Source of the DNA: Eubacteriales bacterium
Lineage (GTDB): Bacteria > Bacillota > Clostridia > Lachnospirales > Lachnospiraceae
Assembly (NCBI GenBank): GCA_030533405.1
Contig: JAUNJF010000003.1
Span: 97,191 to 161,190 of the forward strand
DNA: 64,000 nt
Direction: 5' to 3'
The notes under the pieces were generated by a model, which made no database searches, was not told the DNA's origin, and saw nothing but the letters and a program-made list of their open reading frames with translations. A program made the position numbers and the translations under genes. This document shows positions 54,659 through 63,831 of this stretch, piece after piece. How positions within the stretch are numbered: position 1 is the stretch's first letter; the number at the start of each line of letters is the position of its first letter.

Positions 54659-55304
54659 TTACTTAATAGCTATGTAAACATCCATACTCTCCCCATCTGT
54701 CTCAAAACAAGGGATTACACCATTCTCTTCATGTACTAATCCATTTGTTCTCATGTAATCATTTAAGGTTCCATATGCTCCAGGGATTGTAACAAATGGA
54801 TTGTCAAAAGGATGATCGATATGAATAGCAACATATTTGTGGTCAGGCTGTTCTTTAATATCTAATCCTTCAGGCGTTACTTCATCTGGAAGTATCCATG
54901 CTGCTGTATATCCATGCATATTAAAAACATTAATCTGCTCAACCGATTACTCTTGGATTCTCTATTCCATTCTCTTTTGCATATTTGAATACGCGGTCAA
55001 GTGCATCCCCTTCTGGATCTGTACTAACAACGGTATGTTCAACATATCGAAACCCCGGTACAGTTTCAATACGAAGATTTGTATATTTATCGCTTCTTTT
55101 ATCCATTTCATCTCTGAAAAGATTGTCAAGTGAACAATTAAACACCTTGCATAATTCAAGGGCTTTATCCATTTCTGGATTTGCTGCATCCATCTCCCAT
55201 TTTGAGATAGTCTGACGACTCACATTTAATTTTTCTGCCAGTGCTTCCTGTGTCATGTTTCCGCTAAGCTGTCGAAGATATTGAAGATTATTTCCAAAAC
55301 TCAT
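54659..55304 (-). pseudogene. XRE regulator with GyrI-like effector domain, frameshifted
   Basis: The 5' half encodes MSFGNNLQYLRQLSGNMTQEALAEKLNVSRQTISKWEMD (XRE HTH) and ends ...NGIENPRVIG-stop. The 3' half, in another frame, starts EQINVFNMHGYTAAWILPDE and ends in MDVYIAIK, like the GyrI/AraC effector-binding domain that follows XRE heads in full-length relatives. A residue stretch such as WDFPFVS is missing at the join, so a short out-of-frame deletion is likely. Start ATG 55304 follows AAAGGAAACGAACGA. The truncated head could still bind DNA. Confidence 0.75.
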
Positions 55305-55469
55305 TCGTTCGTTTCCTTTCAAAATACTTGATTTTATTATATTATCTTTGCTCCGCGTCGCAAGTATAGATTAGCACAGCACTTGACATAGAACCACCAA
55401 CTTCTGCGTGCAATATTCGCAAAATTTGCAACTACAAGTTGCGTGTAATCTTTTTTTTCATCTTTATTT

Positions 55470-56136
55470 TCATTTTTCTTGCATATCCTGCTTCATTATC
55501 TCTTTCATCTTATCGACAAATTGCGAATATAATCCACCATCACTATTACTGCAATTTGAAAATCGATTTAAAAAAATCCTTCTGCCAGCCCAATTCGAGG
55601 AAAGTTGAATATCGGCTATCAAACTCGTTTTCTCCCCATCGTCATAAGAAAAGATTTCTAAAATACTATACTGATCACCTTTTTCTATTTTCAATGAATA
55701 AGCCAATTTTCTATCTATCGAAGTATATTTCTTACAAGCAAAAATCCGAAACCATATATTCCAAATCGATATACTACAATAACGGGAGTATTTAGAATCA
55801 GTGACGCACCATAAACACAAATGACAAGAAAAGCAAGCACAAATAGGTTCGTTTTTTTCCCAGATTGTAAATTCTATCCTTTTCAAGTCTTCTAATCCAA
55901 ATCAAAATAACACTGAACACCCATAGCATCTGGATATACCATAATAGTCCTGTACCACTGACACACATTATTAGGAATAATACTGGTTTTGGTACTGCTG
56001 TCATCGTTTCAAATGTCTTTCTCGTAATTATACCACCTTTGCTATTATTTTTAACATTATTATAAAAAAAATAGCTCCACTCTTCTACCAAGCAGAGCTT
56101 ACATTTATATATGAATTGTGTTAAAAATAGTGGCAT
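55470..56136 (-). pseudogene. Membrane protein gene with frameshifts
   Basis: Three frames carry consecutive parts of what looks like one protein. First PKPVLFLIMCVSGTGLLWYIQMLWVFSVILI (hydrophobic) up to NLGKK. Then, by a one-base shift in the GGGAAAAAAACG run near 55860, KTNLFVLAFLVICVYGASLILNTPVIVVYRFGI. Then another frame with KLAYSLKIEKGDQYSILEIFSYDDGEKTSLIADIQ. No frame alone is intact, and I recognise no family. Confidence 0.5.
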
Positions 56137-56290
56137 AATCTCTCATATTGCTCTTTTTGCCCCTATAAAAGTATGACCGTCTCGGTATCATCTGTATGTG
56201 TAAACTTTTTTTCGAATATTCGGATTGACAGTTATCATTTCCTGTAGTATCATACTTCCATAAAGGAAATGGGTTTTCACCGGGTAGGGA

Positions 56291-56671
56291 TTATTCCTGA
56301 CAGGACTTGCTCGTTTCTTTTTTTATTTCTAACACATCATACAAATACATTTTTCCAGAAGAAGCATGTCTAATTAAAAGTCTAGCCTCTTCGCCAAATT
56401 CATAGCGATTAGACCGTGTCTGATGACGCTTTAATGTCTCTTCAAAACTAATATCATAATAATATGCATAAATATTTGTTCCGTATCTTAATAATTCCAT
56501 CAAAAGTGGGATTGCCAGTGTATCTTCTCCATCACTTACATTTAACATGTCTCTCCGAATAGCATCCTGTGAAATAAGCATTGTGTTGCTCCCCAAAACC
56601 TTTTGAAGTTCTTTTGCAACAGTAGTTTTTCCGCTTCCAGAATTACCTCGAAGAACAACTAATTTATGCAA
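56291..56671 (-). pseudogene. P-loop kinase-like gene, internally deleted
   Basis: It begins LVVLRGNSGSGKTTVAKEL (Walker A), continues LISQDAIRRDMLNVSDGEDT, and then jumps from LMELLRYG directly to NIYAYYYDISFEETLKRHQTR. In relatives, about 25-30 residues lie between these segments, and the C-terminal part diverges after FGEEARLLIRHASSG, which suggests a frameshift. At 126 residues it is shorter than the expected roughly 175. Probably inactive. Confidence 0.6.
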
Positions 56672-56857
56672 CTTATCCCCTCCTAATTTCTATAATTCCA
56701 CGCTTAGCCTTTACCTGACCAATATTAAGACTACTTACCTTTATCCCATCATTATGCGTTGCTCACGAAGTTTGGACAAAAGACATACCGTCTCCACATG
56801 GGTTGCGAAAACACTATGAATGTCAAACCACGAGATTTTAGGGGTTCGCTCGTAACA
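56672..56857. other. Intergenic, no gene seen
   Basis: AT-rich DNA between the kinase remnant and the repeat array. I see no ORF with a plausible ribosome site, hairpin or promoter that I would support. Confidence 0.5.
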
Positions 56858-56990
56858 GGGAACATATCCACGACAATTTTGCTATTTTGTCCGTAGTCGG
56901 AAACTTATCATACCGATTTTTCTCCTTTTATCCGTGCGTGGAAACATATCGAAGCTGATTTTAAGGTCTGTGTGTACACGGGAACATATC
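56858..56990. repeat. Tandem degenerate repeats, about 41 bp
   Basis: GGGAACATATC, GGAAACTTATC, GGAAACATATC and GGGAACATATC occur at 56858, 56899, 56940 and 56980, that is with a period of 41, 41 and 40 bases. Flanking pieces also match (ACGGA...AAA...TCG on the minus strand). The period is not a multiple of three, so it is not protein-coding. They may be transposase-binding end repeats of an old IS21-like element, but no transposase is present. They lie directly after the RecG-like gene stop. Confidence 0.65.
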
Positions 56991-56992
56991 AA

Positions 56993-57856
56993 CTATATGA
57001 CAGTCACTACATACGGGTTAGTCTTATAATAGGTCGCTCTGGAAACTTTACTCTTTTCTAAATATCCGTTTTTCTCCATATTTCCAAGAATCTGCTTTCT
57101 GAGGTATGTTGAATCACTAATTCCAAGATGTCCTGCAATTTCCGATACCTTGTGTGCCTTCAAATAACAGAATGACAAGACCTTTCCATCAAGCTCAGTT
57201 CCATTAGGAACTGGAGCAAAATTTAAGATAGGTAATGCCTCATCTTCTACTCCATTCTCATAAGTTAAATCAGGAAGTACTAATGTAAAATGATCTGATG
57301 ATGAATAAATGTATGGTTTATGAGCTTCATCAGCAAATGCATACTCTTCTGTGATTTTATCAAATCCGGTTCCAGCAGCCTCCATTACATTACAGGCTAC
57401 CAATACTCCTGCTATCAGCTCATTTCTTCTCTTGGATATTACCCCTGACAAGTCATATGTCTTACCAAGTTTTTCTCCCCTGTAAAATCCTCCCGGTGAT
57501 GATATCTCTAGTCGATCCTTAAATATATCCACTTGGATTTGTGTTCCATCCAAATAGTAATCACGATGTGCCACAGCATTTATCACACCTTCAAACAATG
57601 CTCTGGCAGGATATGAATCTATATTAATTCTCTCATCATCCAATTTTATCATTGAATGTTTCATTCTCTGTTTCACAAAGTCCATGATGTACTCAATTGT
57701 TGATGTGATATTCCCATTAAATTTATTGATTGTAACAATTCTTTCACTTCCCTTGTTGAAACCAGAGAAAACAGAACACTGTACCTCTGTTTTCCTTTCG
57801 TTATAATCATCAAGGAATAAGACTGCTCCATAGAGTCGCACATATGCTTGATCCAA
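56993..57856 (-). pseudogene. RecG-like/AlbA_2 ATP-binding regulator, N-terminally truncated
   Basis: The 287-residue ORF has the C-terminal part of the family: YPARALFEGVINAVAHRDYYLDGTQIQVDIFKDRLEISSPGG (GHKL-like ATP-binding, about 82-125) and a C-terminal winged HTH (VSEIAGHLGISDSTYLRKQI). The N-terminal AlbA_2 DNA-binding domain that should precede it is missing. Weak start, no clear ribosome site. The stop is followed at once by the repeat array, which suggests that insertion also changed the 3' end. Confidence 0.65.
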
Positions 57857-57925
57857 TCCAAATCACGAAATTATCAACACCGGATGTATCCTATTTTCTT
57901 GGAAATAACCGAAATTTCCATATCA

Positions 57926-59338
57926 TTAACTGGTGTATTTTTCTGTTAAAATCTCTTCGATTACATCAAGTGCATATTTAATCTTTTCCATATCTAAATT
58001 TGAATAATTGATTATAAAATAGTGTGATTTATTTTCTTCATTTAGAAGATTATAATCTGACAAGGTATTTATTCGTATTCCTCGTTCCATAAGTTTATGT
58101 TCTATTTCTTGATCAGAAATAGTGGTTTTCAGTTTAAGAAGAAAATGAAGTCCAGAATCATTTTCCCATATTTCACAGTATGGAACAAGTTTGCTTTGCA
58201 TAACGACATCCATAACCAATGCTCTCTTTTTCATATAATACAAACGCATTCGGTTAATATGTTTTTCAAAATATCCCTGTCTAATAAATTCAGCAAGCGT
58301 ATATTGTTCAAAATTTGACACCGTGCAAGAATAAAAATATAACGAACGAAATAAAAGATATACTAAATGCACTGGCAAAACCATATAGCTAATACGGATC
58401 GTAGGGGATAAAGACTTTGAGAATGTATTCATATAGATCACTTTTTCACAAGCATCAATAGAAAATAAAGTTGGAATTGGCTTTCCTACTGTTCTAAACT
58501 CGCTGTCATAATCATCCTCTATAATATACCTTCCATCCTTTTCATTAGCCCATGACAGTATCTCATACCTTCTTTTTGCAGGCATAGTTATACCCGTAGG
58601 GAAATGATGATTAGGACAAATATGTGCCACATCCGCTTGTGAATGTTCTAATCCCTCTACCGTGACTCCTTGCTTATCCATGGACGCAAATCTACAATCT
58701 ATTCCACGTTGTTTATATATTTGAACAAGCTTCTTATATCCTGGCGATTCTATAACGTAATTCTTTTCATTCCCCAATAGCTCCGTCAGCAAACCATAAA
58801 GATACTCCGTTCCAGCACCTACAATTATCTGATTAGGATCTACAATCATTCCTCGAAAAGATCTTAAATGATCTGAAATTGCTTCTCTTAATTCTTTTAC
58901 ACCGCATACAGGTGACGTCCTCATCAGTTCTTCTTTTTTACCAGCCATAACCTCTCGTGATATTTTTGTCCAAACAGAAAATGGAAACATATCAGACGAA
59001 ACACTATTTCCAGAAATATCAATTTCATACATTTCCTTCTCCGGAATAGTAATATCGTAGGTTATATGTCCCGAAGGAACTACTCTGCTGGTCATTTCCT
59101 GAAGATCTGACACATAATAGCCTTTCTTTGGTATTGTACATACATATCCCTCACTAATCAACTGGTCATATGCATTCTGAATCGTAATGGTACTAATCCC
59201 ATGATTATTAGCAAAGCTTCTTTTAGATGGAAGCCTTGTTCCTGGCAGAATATTTCCCGATAATATATCATTTTTAATACATTTATAGATATATTCATAT
59301 ATCGGACAATCTATATTTTCAAAATTATATGTCAGCAT
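57926..59338 (-). CDS. pdxR: PdxR-type MocR regulator of PLP synthesis
   Basis: MocR family: the GntR winged HTH is in residues 1-75 (IYEYIYKCIKNDILSGNILPGTRLPSKRSFANNHGISTITIQNAYDQL), and the rest is an aminotransferase-like domain (about 110-470) with the PLP lysine in NTFSKSLSPTIRISY. It is divergent from pdxST, which it should activate when PLP is low. ATG at 59338 follows GGAGAGAAGAAT. A 119-base gap holds its operator and the pdxS promoter. Confidence 0.93.
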   Translation of the reverse strand: MLTYNFENIDCPIYEYIYKCIKNDILSGNILPGTRLPSKRSFANNHGISTITIQNAYDQLISEGYVCTIPKKGYYVSDLQEMTSRVVPSGHITYDITIPEKEMYEIDISGNSVSSDMFPFSVWTKISREVMAGKKEELMRTSPVCGVKELREAISDHLRSFRGMIVDPNQIIVGAGTEYLYGLLTELLGNEKNYVIESPGYKKLVQIYKQRGIDCRFASMDKQGVTVEGLEHSQADVAHICPNHHFPTGITMPAKRRYEILSWANEKDGRYIIEDDYDSEFRTVGKPIPTLFSIDACEKVIYMNTFSKSLSPTIRISYMVLPVHLVYLLFRSLYFYSCTVSNFEQYTLAEFIRQGYFEKHINRMRLYYMKKRALVMDVVMQSKLVPYCEIWENDSGLHFLLKLKTTISDQEIEHKLMERGIRINTLSDYNLLNEENKSHYFIINYSNLDMEKIKYALDVIEEILTEKYTS

Positions 59339-59383
59339 ATTCTTCTCTCCATCTGGAATATTTTTTATTACGTATTTGAGCAT

Positions 59384-59457
59384 TTTTTTATAACCAATCC
59401 AATTGTATAATAACTTTCATAAAAATACAAACAATATTTTGAAGGAGGATACTATAA
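59384..59457 (+). promoter_or_regulatory. pdxR/pdxS divergent promoter region
   Basis: On the plus strand TATAAT lies at 59406-59411 with a weak T-rich -35 about 17 bases upstream, then GGAGGATACTATAA before pdxS. The repeated AATTGTATAATA and ATACAAACAATAT look like PdxR half-sites. Confidence 0.5.
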
Positions 59458-60333
59458 ATGAGTCAAACACAATATGAATTAAACAAAGGCTTAGCCCAAA
59501 TGTTAAAAGGTGGCGTGATTATGGATGTAACTACACCTGAGCAGGCAAAAATTGCAGAAGCAGCTGGTGCATGTGCCGTAATGGCCCTTGAAAGAATTCC
59601 TGCAGACATTCGTGCAGCTGGTGGTGTATCAAGAATGAGTGATCCAAAAATGATTAAGGGAATACAGGAAGCTGTCAGCATTCCTGTCATGGCAAAATGC
59701 CGTATCGGACATTTTGTTGAAGCTCAGATACTAGAAGCCATTGAAATAGATTATATTGATGAATCTGAAGTACTTTCACCTGCAGATGATATCTACCATA
59801 TTGATAAACAAAAATTTAAGGTTCCATTTGTGTGTGGAGCCAGAGATCTTGGAGAAGCCCTTAGAAGGATCAACGAAGGCGCATCCATGATTCGCACCAA
59901 AGGTGAACCAGGTACTGGAGATGTCGTACAGGCAGTCCGTCATATGAGAAAGATGAATTCAGAAATAAGAAAAATTACTGCTATGTCAAAGGATGAATTA
60001 TACGAAGAAGCAAAGCAGCTTCAGGTTCCATTTGATTTGATTTTGTATGTTCACGAAAATGGTAAGCTTCCCGTTGTAAATTTTGCAGCTGGTGGAGTTG
60101 CAACTCCAGCTGACGCAGCGCTTATGATGCAGCTTGGGGCAGAAGGTGTATTCGTAGGTTCAGGTATTTTCAAGTCAGGTGATCCTGCAAAAAGAGCCGC
60201 AGCCATTGTTCAGGCTGTAACCAATTATAAGGATGCAAAGCTGATTGCAAAACTTTCTGAAGATTTAGGTGAAGCTATGGTCGGTATAAATCCAAGTGAG
60301 ATAAAAATTATTATGGAAGAACGAGGAAAGTAG
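59458..60333 (+). CDS. pdxS: Pyridoxal 5'-phosphate synthase subunit PdxS
   Basis: Makes PLP from ribose 5-phosphate, glyceraldehyde 3-phosphate and ammonia, as a dodecamer. The (beta/alpha)8 barrel has [43 protein letters not shown] (catalytic Lys) and [32 protein letters not shown] (second active Lys site and phosphate loop). Length 291 is normal. pdxT follows after 3 bases. It supports the many PLP enzymes of this window. Confidence 0.97.
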   Translation: MSQTQYELNKGLAQMLKGGVIMDVTTPEQAKIAEAAGACAVMALERIPADIRAAGGVSRMSDPKMIKGIQEAVSIPVMAKCRIGHFVEAQILEAIEIDYIDESEVLSPADDIYHIDKQKFKVPFVCGARDLGEALRRINEGASMIRTKGEPGTGDVVQAVRHMRKMNSEIRKITAMSKDELYEEAKQLQVPFDLILYVHENGKLPVVNFAAGGVATPADAALMMQLGAEGVFVGSGIFKSGDPAKRAAAIVQAVTNYKDAKLIAKLSEDLGEAMVGINPSEIKIIMEERGK

Positions 60334-60336
60334 AAT

Positions 60337-60927
60337 ATGAGAATTGGAATCCTAGCAGTTCAAGGGGCATTTATAGAACATGAAAAACAACTTGTTTCCA
60401 TTGCCGATCATTTTGACGAACAGATAGAGTGCATTGAAATACGACAAAAAACAGATTTGGAAAATCTGAATGGAATCATTCTCCCTGGAGGTGAGAGTAC
60501 TGTCCAAGGAAAACTAATAAGAGACCTTGAAATCTTCAATACATTACAAGACATGATTCTCCAAGGTGTTCCAACACTTGCTACCTGTGCTGGTCTTATT
60601 CTTCTTGCACAGACACTGGAGAATGATTCTACAAAGCATCTATCCACACTTCCTGTCACAGTTCAGCGAAATGCATATGGAAGACAGCTTGGAAGTTTTT
60701 CTGTCTCTTCTAATGTAGGAGAGATAGAAAATTTCCCTCTGGTTTTTATTCGAGCTCCATATATTACAAATGTTTCGCCAGATACAAAAAGACTGGTATC
60801 AGTTGATCAACATATCGTAGGTGTAGAATATAAAAATCAAATTGGATTAGCTTTCCACCCCGAAATGACAAACGATACCAGGATTCATGAATACTTTTTG
60901 CAAAAAGTGAAGGATTTTTGTTGTTAA
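60337..60927 (+). CDS. pdxT: PdxT glutaminase subunit
   Basis: Glutamine amidotransferase that supplies ammonia to PdxS. The triad is Cys in TLATCAGLILLA (about residue 79), with the oxyanion GGESTVQG near 46, His in LAFHPEMTND and Glu two residues later. Length 196 is normal. Ends with TAA one base before the recombinase stop on the opposite strand. Confidence 0.96.
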   Translation: MRIGILAVQGAFIEHEKQLVSIADHFDEQIECIEIRQKTDLENLNGIILPGGESTVQGKLIRDLEIFNTLQDMILQGVPTLATCAGLILLAQTLENDSTKHLSTLPVTVQRNAYGRQLGSFSVSSNVGEIENFPLVFIRAPYITNVSPDTKRLVSVDQHIVGVEYKNQIGLAFHPEMTNDTRIHEYFLQKVKDFCC

Positions 60928-60928
60928 A

Positions 60929-62608
60929 CTATGGGCACTTTGACATCAAAATAACAGTCTCCACGTGGTCACCTTTGTCCAAACTTATTTCCATATCATG
61001 TGGAATGATTGGAAGTTTGAATGTTATGGACTTGAGCCACTGTCCATTTTGCTGCTCTTCCTCATGGATTTCCACTTTTTCTATAATATGAGAAAGAAAT
61101 TCACGTCGATCAGCTTCGTCCATAACGGTATTCATTTTATCAAAATAAATAAGGGTGTTATATATATTATCGCCACAAACCTTATCTACCATAACCGAAC
61201 GCTTTTTTGCTTTTGCTTCGACAAGCGAATTTTCTGCCTCTTCGATTTTATCATATACCTTACTAAGTCTATTTTCTAGGTCTGACTTTCTTCTTTGATA
61301 ATGTTTATCTTCATAATCCAAATTATCAAGATCGGCAAGAATAGCATCTTTATTAAGATAACATTGGCGAAGATCTTTTTCGAGGGCTGCTATTTCCTGA
61401 TCAAGAGCTGTAGTGTCTACTTCTATATCTATCTTGGAACGAATCAGCCCTGCAAACTTTTTATTACTTACCAGCTTACTAAGCACCTCAGTAACCGCTT
61501 TATCAAGCTTCACCTCCGATATCTGCTTTCTATAAGCACACTTATGTCCACGTGTCATATTACGATGTTTACAACCATAATAAAAATAGTCATTATAGCG
61601 GGTTCCATCTTTTCTGCTTTTGATAGATTTATTGCCATACATGCTTGATCCACATATAGGACATTTCAGCAATCCTGAAAGCAAATGAATCTTCTGACCA
61701 TTTGGCGAATTCACTTTTTCATATTTCTTGGCTTGGGATGCCACCTTAATCTGAGCTATTTCCCAATCTTCTTCTGATATTATTGCTTCATGAATTCCAT
61801 CTACCAGTAAATAATCGTCCTTGTATACCTGTCGATAATCATTTCTAGTGCCATGAACTTTTTCTGTTCTTCTACGGCCATATGCTATCCTTCCACAATA
61901 TACCGGGTTCTGAATAATTTTTCGTATTAAAGAAGCATCAAATAAAGGATTCTTGCCGTTCTGTCTGGCAATTTTATGTATTCCATGATTTCCCAAATAC
62001 TTGGCTATACCATTAGCACCTAAATCTGTATTGATATACTGCTCATATATCATTCTGATTGCAACAGCTTCTTCCTCATTTATTACAAGCTTACCATCCT
62101 CTAATGAATAACCATATGGAGCAAATCCGCCATTCCATCGTCCCTCTCTGGCCTTCTGCATGCGGCCTTCCATAGTTTGCACGCGAATATTTTCACGCTC
62201 AATTTCAGCCACAGCAGATAATACAGAAATCATAAGTCTACCAGCTTCCTTTGATGAATCAATACCATCTTCAACACAGATAAGATTCACTCCATAATCC
62301 TGCATTGTCTGCAAAGAATTTAATACATCCGCAGCATTACGACCAAATCTCGAAAGCTTAAATACAAGAACAAAGGATACATTATCCTTACCGGTCTTGA
62401 TATCTTCCATCATGCTCTTAAATGCCACACGACCCTCTACAGACTTTCCAGACTTACCGGCATCCTCATATTCACCAACAATCTCATAATCATTAAACTC
62501 ACAGAATGATTTCATTCGTGATTTCTGTGCATCCAAGGAATATCCATCTATCTGCATGGATGTGGATACACGTGTATATAAATATACTCTTATTTTTTCT
62601 TTACTCAT
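60929..62608 (-). CDS. Large serine recombinase
   Basis: Site-specific recombinase of the large serine (TndX/phiC31-like) type. The resolvase domain (about 5-150) has the nucleophile serine in YLYTRVSTSMQIDGYSLDAQKSR and the arginines in VLVFKLSRFGRNAADVL. The recombinase domain follows to about 300, then the zinc ribbon CPICGSSMYG...YYGCKHRNMTRGHKC and a coiled coil (about 385-470). It ends next to pdxT on the other strand, so it may mark the edge of an integrated element, and its start overlaps the nuclease gene by 8 bases. Attachment sites were not recognised. Confidence 0.93.
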   Translation of the reverse strand: MSKEKIRVYLYTRVSTSMQIDGYSLDAQKSRMKSFCEFNDYEIVGEYEDAGKSGKSVEGRVAFKSMMEDIKTGKDNVSFVLVFKLSRFGRNAADVLNSLQTMQDYGVNLICVEDGIDSSKEAGRLMISVLSAVAEIERENIRVQTMEGRMQKAREGRWNGGFAPYGYSLEDGKLVINEEEAVAIRMIYEQYINTDLGANGIAKYLGNHGIHKIARQNGKNPLFDASLIRKIIQNPVYCGRIAYGRRRTEKVHGTRNDYRQVYKDDYLLVDGIHEAIISEEDWEIAQIKVASQAKKYEKVNSPNGQKIHLLSGLLKCPICGSSMYGNKSIKSRKDGTRYNDYFYYGCKHRNMTRGHKCAYRKQISEVKLDKAVTEVLSKLVSNKKFAGLIRSKIDIEVDTTALDQEIAALEKDLRQCYLNKDAILADLDNLDYEDKHYQRRKSDLENRLSKVYDKIEEAENSLVEAKAKKRSVMVDKVCGDNIYNTLIYFDKMNTVMDEADRREFLSHIIEKVEIHEEEQQNGQWLKSITFKLPIIPHDMEISLDKGDHVETVILMSKCP

Positions 62609-63680
62609 CCAAAGCCCTCTCTATTTCTTCAATTGTTGGCAAACTACTCTTCAACTCTTCTGGAAGCGACCTTGCAATCTGATTTTTCCACTCTGCAACT
62701 CCTATTGGATTTTGATAACCAGCCAATGAATATTCTACAATTGTTTTATTCTTGCCTTTTACTAACAACAAACCTATCGTAGGCTTATCATCTGGATGTC
62801 TTAACAGATCATTTACAATATTTTGATACATATTTAATTGTGCAACAAATCCTGGTTCAAAGTCGCATGCCTTTAATTCAATTACAACATAGCAACGAAG
62901 TTTTAAGTGATAAAATAAAAGATCAATATAAAAATCCTGTCCACCAACCTCTAAATGAACCTGTCTACCCACATAAGCAAATCCTTGTCCAAGTTCTAAA
63001 AGAAACTGTTGTATATGTTCTATTAATTTTCTTTCAATCTCAATTTCTCGCCTTGGCATATCTGTTCCAAGAAAATCAAACAAGTAAGGATCCTTAAATA
63101 TATCACGTGCCATATCAGAATCATTCTTCGGTAATGACACATCAAAATTATTTACAGTACCTCCAGTACGCTCATATAATCCACCTTGAATTTGCAGTTC
63201 TAAGATATTGCTGCTCCATCCATTGCATATCGCTTGCTTCGCATACCATATTCGACATTCTTTATCATTAATTTTGTCAAGAAGCTTGATATTTGTTCTC
63301 CAGGGAATTTGTGCAACAACCTGTTGCACAAATTCATAATCATCCCAACTAAGAGCAAATTTTCTCATATATTTAATATTTCTGGCTGAAAATCCTTTCA
63401 TATCCGGGAACTCATCACCAATATCTTTAGACATCCTATCAATAACTTTTGCTCCCCAACCTTCAGCTTCTTGTTTTTCAAGAATTGCCTTTCCTATTCT
63501 CCAATAAAGACAAATCATACTTGAATTAGCAACAAGAGTAATCGACATCCTTTGATTGCTAATCTCCTGTTTTATATTTTTTATAAACTCTACATATGAC
63601 ACATCCATTTCTTGCATGTTTGGTGCAACAGGTATAACCACACCTTCTTTTCGTTTTCCCATATGTTTTCTATCTTCCAT
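62601..63680 (-). CDS. YhcG/DUF1016 PD-(D/E)XK nuclease family protein
   Basis: The N-terminal DUF1016-N helical domain (about 25-165: SYVEFIKNIKQEISNQRMSIT, then FSARNIKYMRKFALSW) is followed by a PD-(D/E)XK nuclease core: DFYIDLLFYHLKLRCYVVIELKACDFEPGFVAQLNMY holds Asp and the E-X-K (about residues 230-265). Members are implicated in nucleic-acid processing, phage defence or mobile-element functions. Start ATG 63680 follows AAAGGATGAGAT. It overlaps the recombinase start by 8 bases. Confidence 0.9.
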   Translation of the reverse strand: MEDRKHMGKRKEGVVIPVAPNMQEMDVSYVEFIKNIKQEISNQRMSITLVANSSMICLYWRIGKAILEKQEAEGWGAKVIDRMSKDIGDEFPDMKGFSARNIKYMRKFALSWDDYEFVQQVVAQIPWRTNIKLLDKINDKECRIWYAKQAICNGWSSNILELQIQGGLYERTGGTVNNFDVSLPKNDSDMARDIFKDPYLFDFLGTDMPRREIEIERKLIEHIQQFLLELGQGFAYVGRQVHLEVGGQDFYIDLLFYHLKLRCYVVIELKACDFEPGFVAQLNMYQNIVNDLLRHPDDKPTIGLLLVKGKNKTIVEYSLAGYQNPIGVAEWKNQIARSLPEELKSSLPTIEEIERALDE

Positions 63681-63723
63681 ATCTCATCCTTTTCTTCTAA
63701 AATACTAAAGTATAAATGTATCG

Positions 63724-63757
63724 TTAAAAATAAAGTGTTCAATTCCGAACACTTTAA
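63724..63757 (-). terminator. Terminator downstream of the cut-off gene
   Basis: Minus strand AAAGTGTTC and GAACACTTT pair around GGAATT, followed by ATTTTTAACG. It ends the transcript of the incomplete gene at the window edge. Confidence 0.75.
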
Positions 63758-63806
63758 AGATTATCGCGTGGTCGAAAAATCGTCCGTAAATTTAATCCAC
63801 AGCCAT

Positions 63807-63827
63807 GAAGTCACAAATTGTGACTTC
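63807..63827. repeat. Perfect palindrome near window end
   Basis: GAAGTCACAAATTGTGACTTC is self-complementary except for its central base. It may be an operator or the stem of a terminator. It lies just after the stop of the incomplete gene. Confidence 0.55.
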
Positions 63828-63831
63828 AAGT

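Noticed and set aside
56858-56990. CRISPR array
   Set aside because: Only four degenerate units with 41-base period and no conserved 25-36 base repeat; no cas genes nearby.
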